Part shown: positions 45,006 through 54,208 of the stretch, in pieces
Numbering within the stretch: the stretch's first letter is position 1
Layout: each line of letters begins with the position of its first letter
DNA from: Leptospira venezuelensis
Lineage (GTDB): Bacteria; Spirochaetota; Leptospiria; Leptospirales; Leptospiraceae
Assembly: GCF_002150035.1 (NCBI RefSeq)
Contig: NZ_NETS01000010.1
Location: forward strand, 1,364,001 to 1,428,000
Direction: 5' to 3'
Length of the DNA stretch: 64,000 nucleotides
The notes under the pieces: generated by a model
The model's database searches: none
Told to the model about the DNA's origin: nothing
The model's input: the letters and a program-made list of their open reading frames with translations, nothing else
Made by a program: the position numbers and the translations under genes

Positions 45006-46766
45006 ATGCTGCAAAACAATTACTTTAACGATGTATCCGACTTGAGGTTACATTTTGATCATATTATCAATTGGAAGGAAATTGTAGATTCCTATGAAGG
45101 CGGATTTACTGATGCCGCGAAATACAAAGCTGGTGATGAAAGATTTGCTACCGCTCCTTCTTCTCATGATGAAGCATTAGAATATTATAAAACGTTGCTG
45201 GATTCTGTCGGTGAATTTGCAGGTAAGGAAATTGCTCCTTACGTTGCAGAATTAGATAAAGTCGGAGTCAAATTCGAGAAAGGCAAGGTTACATTTCCGG
45301 AAAAACTATTAGAGATTGTCAGAAAAGCAAGAGATGCAGGATTGCAACCAACTGGTTTTTCTAGAAAATATGGCGGGTTGGGTATTCCTTGGACTGTTCG
45401 TGCATTCTTTAGCGAAATTTTATATAGAGTGGATGCATCTGTGTGTATTTCTATAGGTTGTGTGAACCTAGCGGAGATTGTAGAAAAGAACGGAAGTGAA
45501 GAATTAAAAAACGAATGGTTGCCTCGTTTGGCTGCGGGAGAATTTGCCTGTGCAATGGGACTGACCGAACCTGATCATGGTTCCGATCTACCGGGACTTC
45601 GTACTAAAGCCACTCATAAAGAAGGAAATACATATTTATTAAATGGCACTAAACGATTTATTACACAAGGTTGTGGCACTGGAGAAATTCCTGCGATCCT
45701 TCTACTATTAGCTAGAACTGGAAATCCAGGAAGTGGAGCAAGAGGACTTTCATTCTTCTTAGTTCAATCTAAAGATGTCCAAGTTGCTGGAATTGAAAAG
45801 AAGATGGGACTCCATTGTTCTCCAACTTGCGAGATCGTTTTAGAAAATACTCCCGGTATTTTAATCGGAGAAGAAGGACACGGACTCATCAAACATACAA
45901 TGGGTATGCTGAACGGTGCCCGCATGGGAATTTCTCAACAAGGAGTTGGGATTGCACAAGCCGCGTTAGCCGAAACTAAAAAGTATACTTCTGAAAGAAT
46001 ACAATTTGGAAAGCCTATCGGGACCATCCCTGCAGTGCGAAAAATCCTTCGTAGAATGGAAAGAGAAACAATGGCGATGCGTTGCCTAATGTTAGAAGGC
46101 GCCCGTGCAATGGATCTTTATTATTTCAGAGGAGATCATCTGAAAGAGAAGGGCGCAACAGAAAGAGATCTTAAATCGGATGTAGTCCTGAAATATTGGG
46201 AAAAGTTAGCCGGAATACTCACGCCAATTTCCAAATTTTATTGCTCTGAGTCTTGTGTAAAAATCGCAGGTGATGCCGTTCAGCTTCATGGAGGAGCTGG
46301 CTTCACGGAAGATTATGATGTTTCCAGAATTTATAGAGACTCTAGGATCACAACTATCTATGACGGAACTTCTCAAATTCAAGTGAATGCAAGTATCGGC
46401 GGCATTGTAACCGGTATGAGCGGTCATGGTTTCTTAAGAGAATATATAGATAACGAATGGACTCACTTCCCGACTGAAGAGACCAAAGTTCTTTCTGAAG
46501 TTTGGGACGGTTTTCAAGAAGCCGTCGTGATGTATAAGGATCTTGCGACTTCCGAGGAAAGGGAAGAAGCTGCGGACGAGATAGTATGGGCTAGTGCCAG
46601 ACTGCTTTCCGGTTTATTATTCTATCGCTCCACACTTCGCGTTCCTGAAGAGCTTCGGGCAGATCGACTTTCTTATGTGGATGAATATAACCTGGATAGC
46701 CTTGGTTATATGGAAGGTCTGAAAGCAAAATTAAAGGTCAAGGTTTCGGCTAGGCAGGCGGTTTAA
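45006..46766 (+). CDS. Acyl-CoA dehydrogenase
   Basis: 586 residues. TRKYGGLGIPWTV-like, AMGLTEPDHGSDLPGLRTKA (the flavin-binding signature), GNTYLLNGTKRFITQG, AGDAVQLHGGAGFTEDYDVSRIYRDSRITTIYDGTSQIQ (catalytic and C-terminal motif). The length of nearly 600 with a C-terminal extension fits the FadE-like group. It starts beta-oxidation of fatty acyl-CoA, the main energy source of Leptospira. Followed by a hairpin at 46768. Confidence 0.95.
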   Translation: MLQNNYFNDVSDLRLHFDHIINWKEIVDSYEGGFTDAAKYKAGDERFATAPSSHDEALEYYKTLLDSVGEFAGKEIAPYVAELDKVGVKFEKGKVTFPEKLLEIVRKARDAGLQPTGFSRKYGGLGIPWTVRAFFSEILYRVDASVCISIGCVNLAEIVEKNGSEELKNEWLPRLAAGEFACAMGLTEPDHGSDLPGLRTKATHKEGNTYLLNGTKRFITQGCGTGEIPAILLLLARTGNPGSGARGLSFFLVQSKDVQVAGIEKKMGLHCSPTCEIVLENTPGILIGEEGHGLIKHTMGMLNGARMGISQQGVGIAQAALAETKKYTSERIQFGKPIGTIPAVRKILRRMERETMAMRCLMLEGARAMDLYYFRGDHLKEKGATERDLKSDVVLKYWEKLAGILTPISKFYCSESCVKIAGDAVQLHGGAGFTEDYDVSRIYRDSRITTIYDGTSQIQVNASIGGIVTGMSGHGFLREYIDNEWTHFPTEETKVLSEVWDGFQEAVVMYKDLATSEEREEAADEIVWASARLLSGLLFYRSTLRVPEELRADRLSYVDEYNLDSLGYMEGLKAKLKVKVSARQAV

Positions 46767-46767
46767 A

Positions 46768-46791
46768 GGCAAGAAAAAAACCTTTTTTGCC
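46768..46791 (+). terminator. Terminator-like hairpin after the acyl-CoA dehydrogenase gene
   Basis: GGCAAGAAA pairs with TTTTTTGCC (one G-U) around a short A-rich loop. Just after the stop of the gene at 46766 and before fliD. Confidence 0.45.
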
Positions 46792-46837
46792 CTTATACTT
46801 TTAGGAAATCGGTCGATGGAATTAGAAGGAGGGGACT

Positions 46838-48781
46838 ATGCCCGCATTCTCTATTCCGGGACTGAGTTCCGGCCAGGATACGAACCAAATCGTAAAAAAA
46901 CTGGTAGAGCTGGAAGCAAAGCCGATTCGCCGTTTGGAGAGACAAAACGGTTTTAATCAGGCTCAGGTCAAGGCATGGTCCGATCTTAAAACTTTAACTA
47001 CAGACCTCCAAAACAAAACTAGAGAAATTATTTCTTTCACGGCACCTTTTGCAACTAAATCAATCGTTTCCGATCCGGAAGGTGTGATCACTGGAGATGC
47101 TGCACGTTCTGCGAGCAGCGGAAAACGTAAGATCGAAGTGAAAGACCTCGCTACATTTCATCAAATCTCAGGCGACCCTATCGATTCGGAGAGAAAGATA
47201 CCTGCAGGGACTTTCAAAGTACTTTCAGGAGAGATAGAGAAGGAGATAGAGTTTCAAGGTGGAACTATCCGAGATCTGTATCTTACAATCCGAACAGCTG
47301 CGGCTGGGATCGTGCAACCTACTATTGTAAAAGTGGACCAGGATAAAACTGTCTTAACGTTAGCAGCTTCTCAATCCGGTAAAGATAATCAATTGAAGTT
47401 TGATGATCCAAATGGAGTGCTTAAAGCCGCTTCTCTTGTGGGTGGAATGCTTCCTCAAGATCCACCTCAGTCTTTTTATCTTCCTTGGGAAGCAAGTCAA
47501 ACGAATCCTTTTCAGCCGGATAAGTATGGAATGACTGCGAATTCTAAGCCGACATTTATTGCGGCAGATCCTGAGAAAAAAGAACCTTCTAAAATCAAAT
47601 TGAGTTCAAAACAAGCATTCCAATTCCATGTGGATGCAAAAGAAGGAAAGAAGGGAGCAAGAATTGAAGCTACCCTTTCCGAACCTTTGGAAGAAGGCGA
47701 AACAATTTCCTTGGGTGTGATCTATGATCAGGACGAGCAAGACAAAGTATTTTTAGAGACCGCCTATCATAAAGAAGGGAAAGTCCGTGTTACTTTCAAA
47801 TCTAATATGGATGGGAAGAAGATCCATAAGGTAATTGTAATTAATCAAACAGGAAAGGAAAAAGAATTTTCAAATTTCAGATTTGTACTTCCTGCTGAAT
47901 TTAATGGCGCCAAACCTGCGAAAACAATTGTAGAAGCTAAGGATGCAGTTTTTTTAGTAGATGGAATAGAGATAACTCGACCTAAGAACGAGGGCCTGAC
48001 TGATGTTTTGGATGGAGTTCTGCTGAACCTGAACAAGAAGAGCGAAGGTGGCCCCGCCACCGTGGACATCAAAGTGGATTCCGCAAAAGGGATCCGAATG
48101 ATCAAAGAATTTATAGAGGCATATAATAATGTTCTAAAATACTCTAAGGATGCAACTGCGGTTAATAGAGAAGCTGGAGTTAGCGATTCTAAATTGGAAG
48201 ATCCAGATATTACCAGATCTTTCTGGGAAGGAAAAACTAAAACAGGTATTTTAGCCGGAGAAAACTCAGTCATCCGTTTGGTCGCGGGAATGAAGACCGT
48301 AACCACTTCTTCTTTTCCTGCGTATCCAAGCTCGGAGATCAGAACACTTTCAGATGTTGGAATTTCAACAGGAGATGTCGGAAGTAAATGGGCCGATATC
48401 CAAGAAGGTCTTCTATCCTTGGATGAGGCAAAACTTGCAGCAAAACTTGCTGAAAATCCTGACGCAGTCCGTCATTTATTCGCACAAGATACGAACTCTG
48501 ATGCCAGAATGGACACCGGCGTCGGCGTAAATCTAGTAGAACATTTGAAACCTTATACTCAGTTCGCTGGTGGACTGGTTACAAGTAAGATAAAGTTATT
48601 GGAAGAACAAGTCTCCGATAATAATAAGAAAATCAAAAACTTCGAATCACATCTAATGAGTTACGAGAAAAAACTTAAAGAAAAGTTCCTATATATGGAA
48701 CAGGGTGTGGGTAGAAACAAAGCAGTCGGCTCCTACCTGAATAATAATCTCAGTAGGGGACAGGGCGGAGACGATAAATAA
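46838..48781 (+). CDS. fliD: Flagellar filament capping protein FliD (HAP2)
   Basis: 647 residues. N-terminal FliD motif SIPGLSSGQDTNQIVKKLVELEAKPIRRLE and QVKAWSDLKTLTTDLQNK. C-terminal FliD part: VDGIEITRPKNEGLTDVLDGVLLNLNKKSEG and AKGIRMIKEFIEAYNNVLKY. Ends with a coiled coil. FliD caps the filament end, which in Leptospira is in the periplasm. A GGAGG lies in front of ATG 46838. The next gene starts 30 bases after the stop. Confidence 0.96.
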   Translation: MPAFSIPGLSSGQDTNQIVKKLVELEAKPIRRLERQNGFNQAQVKAWSDLKTLTTDLQNKTREIISFTAPFATKSIVSDPEGVITGDAARSASSGKRKIEVKDLATFHQISGDPIDSERKIPAGTFKVLSGEIEKEIEFQGGTIRDLYLTIRTAAAGIVQPTIVKVDQDKTVLTLAASQSGKDNQLKFDDPNGVLKAASLVGGMLPQDPPQSFYLPWEASQTNPFQPDKYGMTANSKPTFIAADPEKKEPSKIKLSSKQAFQFHVDAKEGKKGARIEATLSEPLEEGETISLGVIYDQDEQDKVFLETAYHKEGKVRVTFKSNMDGKKIHKVIVINQTGKEKEFSNFRFVLPAEFNGAKPAKTIVEAKDAVFLVDGIEITRPKNEGLTDVLDGVLLNLNKKSEGGPATVDIKVDSAKGIRMIKEFIEAYNNVLKYSKDATAVNREAGVSDSKLEDPDITRSFWEGKTKTGILAGENSVIRLVAGMKTVTTSSFPAYPSSEIRTLSDVGISTGDVGSKWADIQEGLLSLDEAKLAAKLAENPDAVRHLFAQDTNSDARMDTGVGVNLVEHLKPYTQFAGGLVTSKIKLLEEQVSDNNKKIKNFESHLMSYEKKLKEKFLYMEQGVGRNKAVGSYLNNNLSRGQGGDDK

Positions 48782-48811
48782 AGGAATTATAATATAAACG
48801 GAGGAATCACC

Positions 48812-49780
48812 GTGGAAATATTCGTAAATGAGCAAAAATTGGAAAGCGTCATTGAAAATGAAAAGAACCTTGGAGAGGTTTTCGACGCGGTACGTCGTTG
48901 GGTGGAAACTAACGGTAAATTTTTATTATCCTGCGTTGTGGATGGGGAAGAATTTACCCAAGACACAATGCGTGATTCTTCTATTTCAAACGCCGCCAAA
49001 ATGGAATTTTTTGTAGGAGAGGAGCTTGATATTCTGATCAGTTCACTTCACGAATTGGATTCTTATGTGGATAAGGTAGGAACTACTTTACTTGGCAGGG
49101 ACTCTTTGACTGAAAAAGAATCCAAAGAGCTAACAGATGGGATCGGATGGATCCGCAGTCTTTTAGAATCCGCAGGTAAACTTTTAAAACTAAAATACGA
49201 TCAGATCAAGCCTATGGGGACCGGCTCCACAGTTAGTGATATCCTGGACGCGCTGAGCAGCAATTCTTCTAAACTAGACGGAACAACTGCAATCGAAGAA
49301 TTTTTGGAATATTTGAGAGATCTAAAATTATTCGTAATGGATCTAGTTGCAAGAGCTTCTGTTTTAGATCTAGAACTTCCTACTTTAAGAGAAATTTTAG
49401 ATACTTTCATCAAAGCTGTTCCTGCTTTGAAAGAAAGTTTTGTAAAAGTAAATGAAAGTTATCAAGCTGGAAAAGATGAGGTAGCGACACATTTGCTTAC
49501 TCAATCTGTTTCTCAGATTAATGTTCTTTTAACCTCGTTTATTACTCTGAGACAAAAACTTCCTGGTATGGATTTCTCTAAGATCCAAATCGCAGAAAGA
49601 ACTTTCGAAGAGAAAACAAACGACCTAAACGATACTCTCGCTTCTGTTGCTTTAGCTCTGGAAGAAAAAGATATCATTCGTGCAGGAGATATTATTGAGT
49701 ATGAAATCCCTGCTGTTTTGGATGAATTTCTTCCATTCTTGGAGAAAGTAAAAGAGCAAGCGGATTCTCTCGCCGTTTAA
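48812..49780 (+). CDS. Unknown helical protein cotranscribed with fliD
   Basis: 322 residues from GTG 48812 with GGAGGAATCACC just upstream. The first about 75 residues look like a small alpha/beta fold (MEIFVNEQKLESVIENEKNL; FLLSCVVDGEEF). The rest is long amphipathic helices without Cys after residue 40 (LISSLHELDSYVDKVG; LEYLRDLKLFVMDLVARASVL). No signal peptide, so it is cytosolic. Immediately after fliD, it may act as a FliD or flagellar export chaperone. That is inferred from context only. No FliS signature was recognised. Confidence 0.75.
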   Translation: MEIFVNEQKLESVIENEKNLGEVFDAVRRWVETNGKFLLSCVVDGEEFTQDTMRDSSISNAAKMEFFVGEELDILISSLHELDSYVDKVGTTLLGRDSLTEKESKELTDGIGWIRSLLESAGKLLKLKYDQIKPMGTGSTVSDILDALSSNSSKLDGTTAIEEFLEYLRDLKLFVMDLVARASVLDLELPTLREILDTFIKAVPALKESFVKVNESYQAGKDEVATHLLTQSVSQINVLLTSFITLRQKLPGMDFSKIQIAERTFEEKTNDLNDTLASVALALEEKDIIRAGDIIEYEIPAVLDEFLPFLEKVKEQADSLAV

Positions 49781-49836
49781 GAATCTGCATAGAGGTTATA
49801 GTTACCTAATCTTGGGCCCAGGTGGTGTGGGCCATA

Positions 49837-51627
49837 CTAACCTGTAATTTCTAAACAGAATAAGGTTAGATCGTCCGTCATGATCCCATCTCCGAAAGAC
49901 TCCGAATAGGATACTAAGGAGCGGATCAAACTATCGGAATCCTGGTAAGAAAGTTTTTTTACAGCCTCTACTAGAGTGGAATTACCCATCGGAATTCCTT
50001 TAGAACCTCTGACCTCGAATAAGCCATCCGAATATAATAATACTCTGTCTCCAGGTCTTAGTTGTACCCGAAAATCCTCTAGTATAGGAGTTCCTACAGC
50101 AAGAAGCACTCCTCCCTTTCCTTGCAAATCTAAGGTTTCTCCATCTCTGAGTAGAAGTCCTGCATGATGGCCAGCATAACTATATTCTAATATTCTTGTG
50201 TTTGGGTCATATTTAAGAAAAACCGCTGAGATGAAATGTTGGGTCACCACGGAGGAGAGTAGGTCATTCGTGAATAGTAATCCTTCTTTTGGTTTATTTC
50301 CTTTTCGGGAAAATACATTGAAGGAAATGGATGCCATCGCAGCTACCATCGCGGATGAAATTCCATGTCCTGAAACATCTGCGAATAAGATCTCAAGGCT
50401 TTCATCTGGACTTTCGGAACAGTTTAGAACATCTCCTCCTACCCGATCATATGGTCGAAAATAGGAGAATATTTTAAACTTATCAGAAGAAGGAAAATCT
50501 CTCGTAGTAATCGTATTTTGAACTTCTCTAGCAATGTCCAGATCTTGGATCACTCTGGAATAGAGCATATTGATCCGTTCGGAAGCTTCTTTCTTTTCAG
50601 TAATGTCTCTGAGGACATATACTTTACCTAAATCTCTTCCCGAAATAGGGATTTCGGATTTGGAAACTTCCAAATAAACTGAATTGGAAGAGGGGAGCAT
50701 ATCTTCGTCTAAAGAAATTTGTTTTGCTTCTGAAAACTTCCTTTTGAAATCCATCCTCGAAAAGGGTCTTCTGGTAAATCCTTCTAAAAATTTTCCTAGA
50801 TCTAATTTTTCAGGATTAGTTGCTATTTTAGGAAAACCTAACATTTCTTTTGCGCTTTCATTCCAATACAACAAATCATCGGAAGTGGATAACAAGATTA
50901 CCCCTTCTCTGAGTTTTGAATATAATTGGAGAGCAATCTTTTCTAATCGGATCTCTAAAAATCCGTATTTTGCGATGGCGATGAAAACACATGCGGACTG
51001 GATTACGGTTACGCTTCCGCTCAGAGGAGGATAATTTAGATCTCCTTGGGATAATATTCTAGGAAGTACCGTAGTCAAAAATCCAAGTATGGAGGATAAG
51101 AATGTTCCGAATGCTAAAAGATAACATTGTTTTCTAAATCCAATCTCTTCTTTTCTGGATTCGAAAATCAAAAGAAAGATGGCATATACAGGAGGAGAAA
51201 CTGTTAGTATATTGATCCCGTATACATAAAAGGGACCTTGGATAAGCATGTCCCCCCAATATTTTCTCTCTACACCTGCTATGATCCAATCAGTTGTTAA
51301 AGTAATTGGGAAGATTGCGAGCGCCAAACCTCTTAACAAATATAAAACTATATTTGGATTTTTTGCAAGAAAGGCAAATACGAACTCTAAAAATAAAGGA
51401 CCTACCAATAACCAGGAAATGGAGCTGATCTTAAAAACCCATATCATCCAATGAAATGGCAAGAAGGACCAGTACAAAATAATGGAAATGATCCAGAGAC
51501 TTAATGCCCCCGAATATAAAAGATATAAATGAACTACTTTATGTTTTCCTTTTAATGCCAAAACATAGGTGAATAACCATAGATTTATAAATAATGCGAA
51601 TAGTGGAAGGATCAGATATGGGTTCAT
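49837..51627 (-). CDS. 7TM-PAS-SpoIIE protein phosphatase (copy 1)
   Basis: 596 residues. About seven N-terminal transmembrane helices of the histidine-kinase 7TM type (PYLILPLFALFINLWLF, LYLLYSGALSLWIISII), a PAS domain (about 235-345), then a PP2C/SpoIIE domain. The metal site ILFADVSGHGISSAMVAAM and VLLYSDGLFEVRGSKG are intact. It should dephosphorylate a STAS antagonist. Overlaps its paralog upstream by four bases. Confidence 0.93.
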   Translation of the reverse strand: MNPYLILPLFALFINLWLFTYVLALKGKHKVVHLYLLYSGALSLWIISIILYWSFLPFHWMIWVFKISSISWLLVGPLFLEFVFAFLAKNPNIVLYLLRGLALAIFPITLTTDWIIAGVERKYWGDMLIQGPFYVYGINILTVSPPVYAIFLLIFESRKEEIGFRKQCYLLAFGTFLSSILGFLTTVLPRILSQGDLNYPPLSGSVTVIQSACVFIAIAKYGFLEIRLEKIALQLYSKLREGVILLSTSDDLLYWNESAKEMLGFPKIATNPEKLDLGKFLEGFTRRPFSRMDFKRKFSEAKQISLDEDMLPSSNSVYLEVSKSEIPISGRDLGKVYVLRDITEKKEASERINMLYSRVIQDLDIAREVQNTITTRDFPSSDKFKIFSYFRPYDRVGGDVLNCSESPDESLEILFADVSGHGISSAMVAAMASISFNVFSRKGNKPKEGLLFTNDLLSSVVTQHFISAVFLKYDPNTRILEYSYAGHHAGLLLRDGETLDLQGKGGVLLAVGTPILEDFRVQLRPGDRVLLYSDGLFEVRGSKGIPMGNSTLVEAVKKLSYQDSDSLIRSLVSYSESFGDGIMTDDLTLFCLEITG

Positions 51628-53390
51628 GGTCCAATCTCCAAAGCTAACATCGCTAAATCATCATTATGCTTTCCGTTCCCGAATTCCAATGCTTTCCTAT
51701 GAGCAGCTTCTAAAAGAGAGCGGGTATCTCTATCTGCCATTGTTTGTATCCAATCTAAGAATTCTTCGTAACCGAAAATTTCTCCTAGATTATTCTTCAC
51801 TTCATATAAACCATCGGAATAGAATAACAATCTATCCGAAGTTTGCAGATCAAAATGATAATCGTTTAGATGTAATTCTTTGACTGCGAGTAAGATCCTA
51901 CCTTCTCCTTCCAGAGGGTAAATTTTGCCTCCCCTGAAAACAAGCATAGGATGATGTCCTGCGTAAGAGAATCTAACTCTGTTTTCGTTAGGATAAAAAC
52001 TCGCATACACCGCGGAGATATGATGGTGTAATACTACCTTTGAAAGCATTTCATGGATTTCTGATAAACTTTCTTTGGGCGAAAGTTTTTTTTCCGACAC
52101 GATTTGGAATGCGATTGAAAGCATTCCTCCCACCATGGCAGATGCGATTCCATGACCAGAAACATCTGCAAATAATATATCCACTCTTTCGCCGGGATGT
52201 TCTATCACCCTCAACATATCCCCGCCTACCTTGTCTATGGGTTGAAAAAAAGAATGTATCCTATAGGAACCCTTGTCCGGAAATTTTTGGGTAATGATAG
52301 AAGCTTGTGTAACTCTGGCAATTTCCAGGTCATTTACAATTTGCGAATATAATTGGTGGATCTTCTCTTGGGCAGCCTTCTTTTCTGTAATGTCCCTCAA
52401 AAGATAAAGAGTTCCCAACTCATTCTCTGTGATCTTGATCTCTGAAACAGTTAGTTCTATGAATTGTAATACTGAGTTGTTTAGTAATTGGTAATCTCTC
52501 GGAATATGATCTTGTTCTTCTCTATAATTTGCAAAATGCCATTCTGGTTTGAATAAACCTTCTCTGGATGGAGAACCATCTAAGATTGCGATTGCGGCTT
52601 GGTTTGCAAAAAAGAATTCGTGGTTTTCTTTTGTAAGAATGATTCCGTCATGGATGTCTCGGAATAATTCTACTGCGATCCTTTCTAAACTTATATTTAG
52701 AAACCCATAACGTGTGATTGCGATAAAAATGAAAAATGCTTGTATGCTGATTGCCGCGGGGCTCAAGGGAACGAATAAAAATCTTCCTTGTTCATCCAAA
52801 TTAAATAATTCTGTATAAGCGCTGATCCCAAGTGCTATCGTTGTTCCCCAGATCCAAAAATTTAATTGTTGTCTGATCTTTCTTTGTTTTGTCCTCAATC
52901 TTTCTCTTAAAAGAAGATATAACCCCCAGATTGCAGGACCACTAACTGCCACAGTACTAAATGGAACGAACAAAATCCCGGGTTCTAATTCATAACCCCA
53001 ATCGTACAAGATAGAACCTTTAATGATCCAATCCGTAGAAGCAGTCAGGAATATGGTTAGAACGACTGAAAAGCGGAAGAAGGGGAGAAGGATTGTCGAA
53101 CGAATGTTTAAAAATCTATATACTGTTTCTAAGAATAATAGGCCAACAGGGATCCAGGTAAAACAAGAAAGTTTAAAAATTGGAGTCATCCATTCCGGAG
53201 GAAGCATACTCCAATACAGAATATAAGAAACAAGCCAGAGATTTAAGAATAGAACGAATCTTAAAAAGTCCCGGATAACTGCGCTTCGGAACCTTCTCGC
53301 GAAAACATATGAAATAAGAAGAGTATTTATGATTAGAGCGCTTATTGGCAGAAAAAGGTAATAATTCATAGGCCCGACGCGTCGAGGCAT
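51624..53390 (-). CDS. 7TM-PAS-SpoIIE protein phosphatase (copy 2)
   Basis: 588 residues, same architecture as copy 1 and clearly a paralog: start MNYYLFLPISALIINT matches MNPYLILPLFALFINL of copy 1, so residue 8 (base 53369) is an equally good start. The metal site is ILFADVSGHGIASAMVGGM, and RLLFYSDGLYEVKNN is intact. The PAS part differs more between copies than the phosphatase part, so the two may answer different signals. Confidence 0.93.
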   Translation of the reverse strand: MPRRVGPMNYYLFLPISALIINTLLISYVFARRFRSAVIRDFLRFVLFLNLWLVSYILYWSMLPPEWMTPIFKLSCFTWIPVGLLFLETVYRFLNIRSTILLPFFRFSVVLTIFLTASTDWIIKGSILYDWGYELEPGILFVPFSTVAVSGPAIWGLYLLLRERLRTKQRKIRQQLNFWIWGTTIALGISAYTELFNLDEQGRFLFVPLSPAAISIQAFFIFIAITRYGFLNISLERIAVELFRDIHDGIILTKENHEFFFANQAAIAILDGSPSREGLFKPEWHFANYREEQDHIPRDYQLLNNSVLQFIELTVSEIKITENELGTLYLLRDITEKKAAQEKIHQLYSQIVNDLEIARVTQASIITQKFPDKGSYRIHSFFQPIDKVGGDMLRVIEHPGERVDILFADVSGHGIASAMVGGMLSIAFQIVSEKKLSPKESLSEIHEMLSKVVLHHHISAVYASFYPNENRVRFSYAGHHPMLVFRGGKIYPLEGEGRILLAVKELHLNDYHFDLQTSDRLLFYSDGLYEVKNNLGEIFGYEEFLDWIQTMADRDTRSLLEAAHRKALEFGNGKHNDDLAMLALEIGP

Positions 53391-53550
53391 CCTAACCGGG
53401 TCCTAATTCGGAATCAATCCCGAATGGCTTGTCGACGGACCTTTTTTGGGCTAGAAAACCTCAGTTTTTAGAGAGTTTAAAATCCCAGAAAATTAGGATT
53501 TGTTTATTAAGAAAATGAATTGCGTTAGACGACATTGTATATAGGATTGA

Positions 53551-53571
53551 CGCGACTAACGCTCTGTCGCG
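53551..53571 (+). promoter_or_regulatory. Small hairpin before the Cys-rich unknown gene
   Basis: CGCGAC/GTCGCG with a 9-base loop, about 20 bases before ATG 53590 and just upstream of AAGAGGAAA, the ribosome site. It could affect translation. Confidence 0.3.
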
Positions 53572-53589
53572 GCCTAAGAGGAAAATCGA

Positions 53590-54147
53590 ATGAGTGGACT
53601 GGATTCGGTAGGAACGATGGAACCTAGCTCCGATTATTTGATCCAAGAATCAATTTCCTATCCTTCTAAAGAGGCTCCGATACTTTCCCTCAAGGGAGTG
53701 ACACTTACTCCTGTTTGTATTTGCCCTGAATGTGGGGTAATCAGCAAAACCCCTTGGTATAAATCTAGAGGAAGGCTCCGAGATTGGGCAGCATTCCTGG
53801 AAGAAGTCAGGTATATTACTTGTTCCAATGAGTCCTGCAGGACTAAATACCCCCCAAAATACCTTTTGGATTTTTCTAAAGGGATAAGTATTTTAAATAA
53901 ATCGAATTTACTGAATTCTTTAAAATCTTGGTTCGAGGAATTTACAGGAAGAGAGATCGTATGGTTAGAAGAGGAAGAATCAGGTTTTTTATATTGGGAC
54001 CCGCTCTTCCAGTCTGTGCCGAATTGGGCAGATCATATTCCTTCTCATTTGTTTGCAAATATTCTGCGATACACGCCACCCAAGGATTTGGAAGGAATCC
54101 TTTTGGGAAGAAAGGGGATTCCTCTATTCGGTGGATTTAAAATTTAA
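53590..54147 (+). CDS. Unknown Cys-pair protein
   Basis: 185 residues. CICPECGVISKTPW and YITCSNESCRTKYPP give four Cys that could hold zinc (a CPEC and CxxxxC pair). The rest has no known fold. AAGAGGAAA before ATG 53590 supports the start. No family recognised. Ends 62 bases before the convergent ribF gene. Confidence 0.68.
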   Translation: MSGLDSVGTMEPSSDYLIQESISYPSKEAPILSLKGVTLTPVCICPECGVISKTPWYKSRGRLRDWAAFLEEVRYITCSNESCRTKYPPKYLLDFSKGISILNKSNLLNSLKSWFEEFTGREIVWLEEEESGFLYWDPLFQSVPNWADHIPSHLFANILRYTPPKDLEGILLGRKGIPLFGGFKI

Positions 54148-54208
54148 GAAAACCTGATATGGAGCTAAACGATTAGCACAAGCTCTGGCGGCTTCAGGAG
54201 CGACCTGA

